This document shows, in pieces, positions 62,484 to 64,000 of a stretch of DNA of 64,000 nucleotides. The stretch comes from Deltaproteobacteria bacterium. GTDB lineage: Bacteria; Desulfobacterota; DSM-4660; Desulfatiglandales; HGW-15. The notes beneath the pieces were generated by a model. It was given only the letters and a program-made list of their open reading frames with translations. It was not told where the DNA came from and searched no databases. A program made the translations under genes and the position numbers. The stretch spans positions 43,347 to 107,346 of the forward strand of contig JAGVAP010000014.1 in the NCBI GenBank assembly GCA_020060215.1, written 5' to 3'. Numbering within the stretch: position 1 is the first letter of the stretch; each line of letters starts with the position of its first letter.

Positions 62484-63944
62484 ATGACGGAAGGCCGAAC
62501 CAAGCCGGTTCCGCTACACGGCCTGGACGACGCGAGGAGGCTTTTCTCTTCACTGAGGGGGAGCCTCGTCGGCGTGGGCATGACCGCCTACTCCAGGATC
62601 ATTCCTTCCTATTTCAGCAAAGACTATCGAATCATTGCACTCAGGAAGACAGGAGATCTCGGGGCCATTCGGCAAGGAGTGGAGGTCTTCTGTCTGGAGG
62701 AGCAGATCGGAAGAACGGTCAAGGAGCCGGGTTTCCAGTCAGGCCTTCTCCTCAGCCATCCCCTTACCCGGCGGTACCTGAAAGGCCTGCCTGAGCCGAT
62801 TTATCTTTTTCTCTATCAGAGTTATCCCGAACTCGAAGAGCTGGCCCGCCTGGAGCGCTGGATCCTCCTGGCGAATCCATCCGGCCTGCGCACCCGCACA
62901 GGCTCCAGGTCCTTTTTCCACGCCCTCCTCCGGCGGTTGGCGCTGCACACGGCTCCAGGCGATCTGTTTCCCATCGGTGAGCTGTGGGCCCGTGAGTACG
63001 AAAGGTGGACTGAAGATCTCGGACCCCGTTTTGTCGCGCAGCTGCCCGAAGTCCGGCAGGGGGGCGGCCGTGGAACCTTCTTCATCCACTCCAGGGAAGA
63101 ATTCCACGCCCTTCGATCCCGGCTGAAGGGAGGGACCTGGAGGGATTCAAGGTTGGAGACCGTCAGCCTGCGCAGATTCATTGACGGCGTTCCTGCATCC
63201 ATCGCTCTCTGCATCACGGAGAAAGGAATCCTCTTCTCCCGTCCGCAGATCCAGCTCCTCGACCTCCCGTTCAGCCGTTCGATTCCCGAGAGCGGGGTCT
63301 TTTGCGGCCATTCATGGGGTGGCGCGCCGTTTCCCGCCCCGGTCAGGGCTGAGGTCCTGGCCCAGTCCCGACCCATCGGAGAGTACTTGAGGCGAATGGG
63401 GTACCGGGGAATCCTGGGGATCGACCTGGTCGTCGAGAAGGGGACGGACAGGGTATATCCGATGGAAATCAACCCCAGGCTTACAGGAGCCTTTCCCATG
63501 CTCTCCCAGTTGCACATCGGGATGGGGCTGATCCCCATGGAGATCATACATCTCCTGGAGTTCATGGGTCTGGACTATGATGCCGATCTTGCCCTGCTGA
63601 ATCGGGAATACCGGAGGGACACCACGGGAAGCCACCTCATCCTCTTTCTCATGGGGCGGGGACGTGGGGCGTTGAAGCCCACGTTGCAGGGAGGGCTCTA
63701 CGAGATGCGCTGCAACGACGAAGAGGCCCGGTTTGTGGGGAGCGCGACCGATTACCGGCAGATTTCCCATGATGGTCAGTTCATTCTCATCGACGGCCCT
63801 CCGGATGGTGAACTCGGCTCCGATGACCCGCTCTACCGGTTATGCAGGCTCCTTTTCAGGACCCCCCTGGAAGGGCACGGTCAAGGGAGTCTGAAACAGG
63901 CGCTCAGGGCAGCCGAATGGGTTTACAGGAAGATACTCGTTTAG
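62484..63944 (+). CDS. Large ATP-grasp domain protein, third ligase of the locus
   Basis: 486 residues. An N-terminal Rossmann-like part (SLVGVGMTAYSRIIPSYFSKDYRIIALRK) suggests a pre-ATP-grasp domain. The C-terminal half has GHSWGGAPFPAPVRAEVLAQ, GYRGILGIDLVVEKG and the metal-binding YPMEINPRLTGAFPMLSQLHIGMG, as in carbamoyl-phosphate synthetase or amino-acid ligase ATP-grasp proteins. I do not recognise a named subfamily. It follows the importer by 127 nt and may still be in the operon. Possibly an amino acid or peptide ligase. Confidence 0.75.
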   Translation: MTEGRTKPVPLHGLDDARRLFSSLRGSLVGVGMTAYSRIIPSYFSKDYRIIALRKTGDLGAIRQGVEVFCLEEQIGRTVKEPGFQSGLLLSHPLTRRYLKGLPEPIYLFLYQSYPELEELARLERWILLANPSGLRTRTGSRSFFHALLRRLALHTAPGDLFPIGELWAREYERWTEDLGPRFVAQLPEVRQGGGRGTFFIHSREEFHALRSRLKGGTWRDSRLETVSLRRFIDGVPASIALCITEKGILFSRPQIQLLDLPFSRSIPESGVFCGHSWGGAPFPAPVRAEVLAQSRPIGEYLRRMGYRGILGIDLVVEKGTDRVYPMEINPRLTGAFPMLSQLHIGMGLIPMEIIHLLEFMGLDYDADLALLNREYRRDTTGSHLILFLMGRGRGALKPTLQGGLYEMRCNDEEARFVGSATDYRQISHDGQFILIDGPPDGELGSDDPLYRLCRLLFRTPLEGHGQGSLKQALRAAEWVYRKILV

Positions 63945-64000
63945 AGGCAGCGTCCAGGGGTTCAGGGTTACCCCCTGCCCGGCGGCCCGCGGCGCCGCCG
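63945..64000. other. Window end, 56 bp after the third ATP-grasp gene
   Basis: A GC-rich stretch (CCGGCGGCCCGCGGCGCCGCC) that could form a hairpin or be cut off mid-repeat. Nothing further can be said at the edge. Confidence 0.4.

Noticed and set aside
60332..62581. 749-codon minus-strand open frame opposite the two ABC ATPase genes
   Set aside because: It mirrors the codon pattern of the plus-strand ATPases, has no domain features, and a long antisense frame is expected in GC-rich DNA.

Overview
The window reads as chromosomal DNA of a GC-rich, Gram-negative deltaproteobacterium-like organism (Desulfobacterota-type; this is an inference). The reasons are the housekeeping order ispE - tRNA-Gln - prs - rplY - pth - hppA - carD - rluD - rho - rpmE - prfA - prmC, an LL-diaminopimelate aminotransferase (dapL), an ADP-forming acyl-CoA synthetase subunit, a K+-dependent type membrane pyrophosphatase, a PEP-CTERM protein, an outer-membrane porin and a sigma-54 promoter. 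No rRNA or other strong taxonomic marker is present.

Layout. (1) 1-2.2 kb: a preQ0 operon on the minus strand (queD-queE-queC, queC cut by the window edge) and a small zinc-ribbon gene. (2) 2.2-7 kb: a yhaN/yhaO-type (SbcC/SbcD-like) ATPase and nuclease pair. (3) 7-15.7 kb: an accessory island. It holds an unknown 131-aa protein, a dual-specificity phosphatase, a four-helix-bundle (23S rRNA IVS-type) protein, an ADP-ribosylglycohydrolase, a DUF6946-like protein, a frameshifted PD-(D/E)XK-like gene and an ARPP-1-like protein. Divergent from these is a WYL-type regulator that has been broken. The island ends in a damaged IS21-family element, an N-terminally truncated tyrosine integrase and a tRNA-Arg gene. 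(4) 16-33.9 kb: mixed metabolism, with a PEP-CTERM protein, dapL, a cNMP-binding protein with SPOR protein behind a sigma-54 promoter, a formyltransferase, a divergent phosphoglycerate kinase, a cupin, an acyl-CoA synthetase beta subunit, enolase, rsmE, prmA, a DUF35/thiolase pair, mobA with a Cys-rich partner, an AcuC-type deacetylase, a MEMO-family protein and a zinc-ribbon protein. (5) 34.5-37.7 kb: an exported FG-GAP protein and a porin. (6) 38.3-50.3 kb: the housekeeping run. (7) 50.7-54.6 kb: a transporter-HEAT-cNMP fusion and a GNAT enzyme. (8) 54.6-64 kb: an apparent operon with its own sigma-70 promoter, containing three ATP-grasp ligases around a complete oligopeptide-type ABC importer.

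How genes work together. QueD/E/C act in sequence towards preQ0. YhaO/YhaN should form a nuclease/SMC-like complex. The phosphatase, ADP-ribosylglycohydrolase and ARPP-1 combination matches the association that gave ARPP-1 its name, and suggests an ADP-ribose/NAD-linked conflict or repair module whose regulator is now disrupted. The ATP-grasp enzymes and the importer probably make and recycle, or scavenge and modify, a small peptide-like compound; the substrate cannot be read from sequence.

A striking property of the window is its many short dispersed elements with inverted ends (at least nine sequence families, called A to I here). They often supply the last codons and stop of the neighbouring gene (dapL, ispE, rluD, the acyl-CoA synthetase subunit, the ADP-ribosylglycohydrolase). 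One family (C) is clearly seen only in the accessory island, where it has entered four genes.
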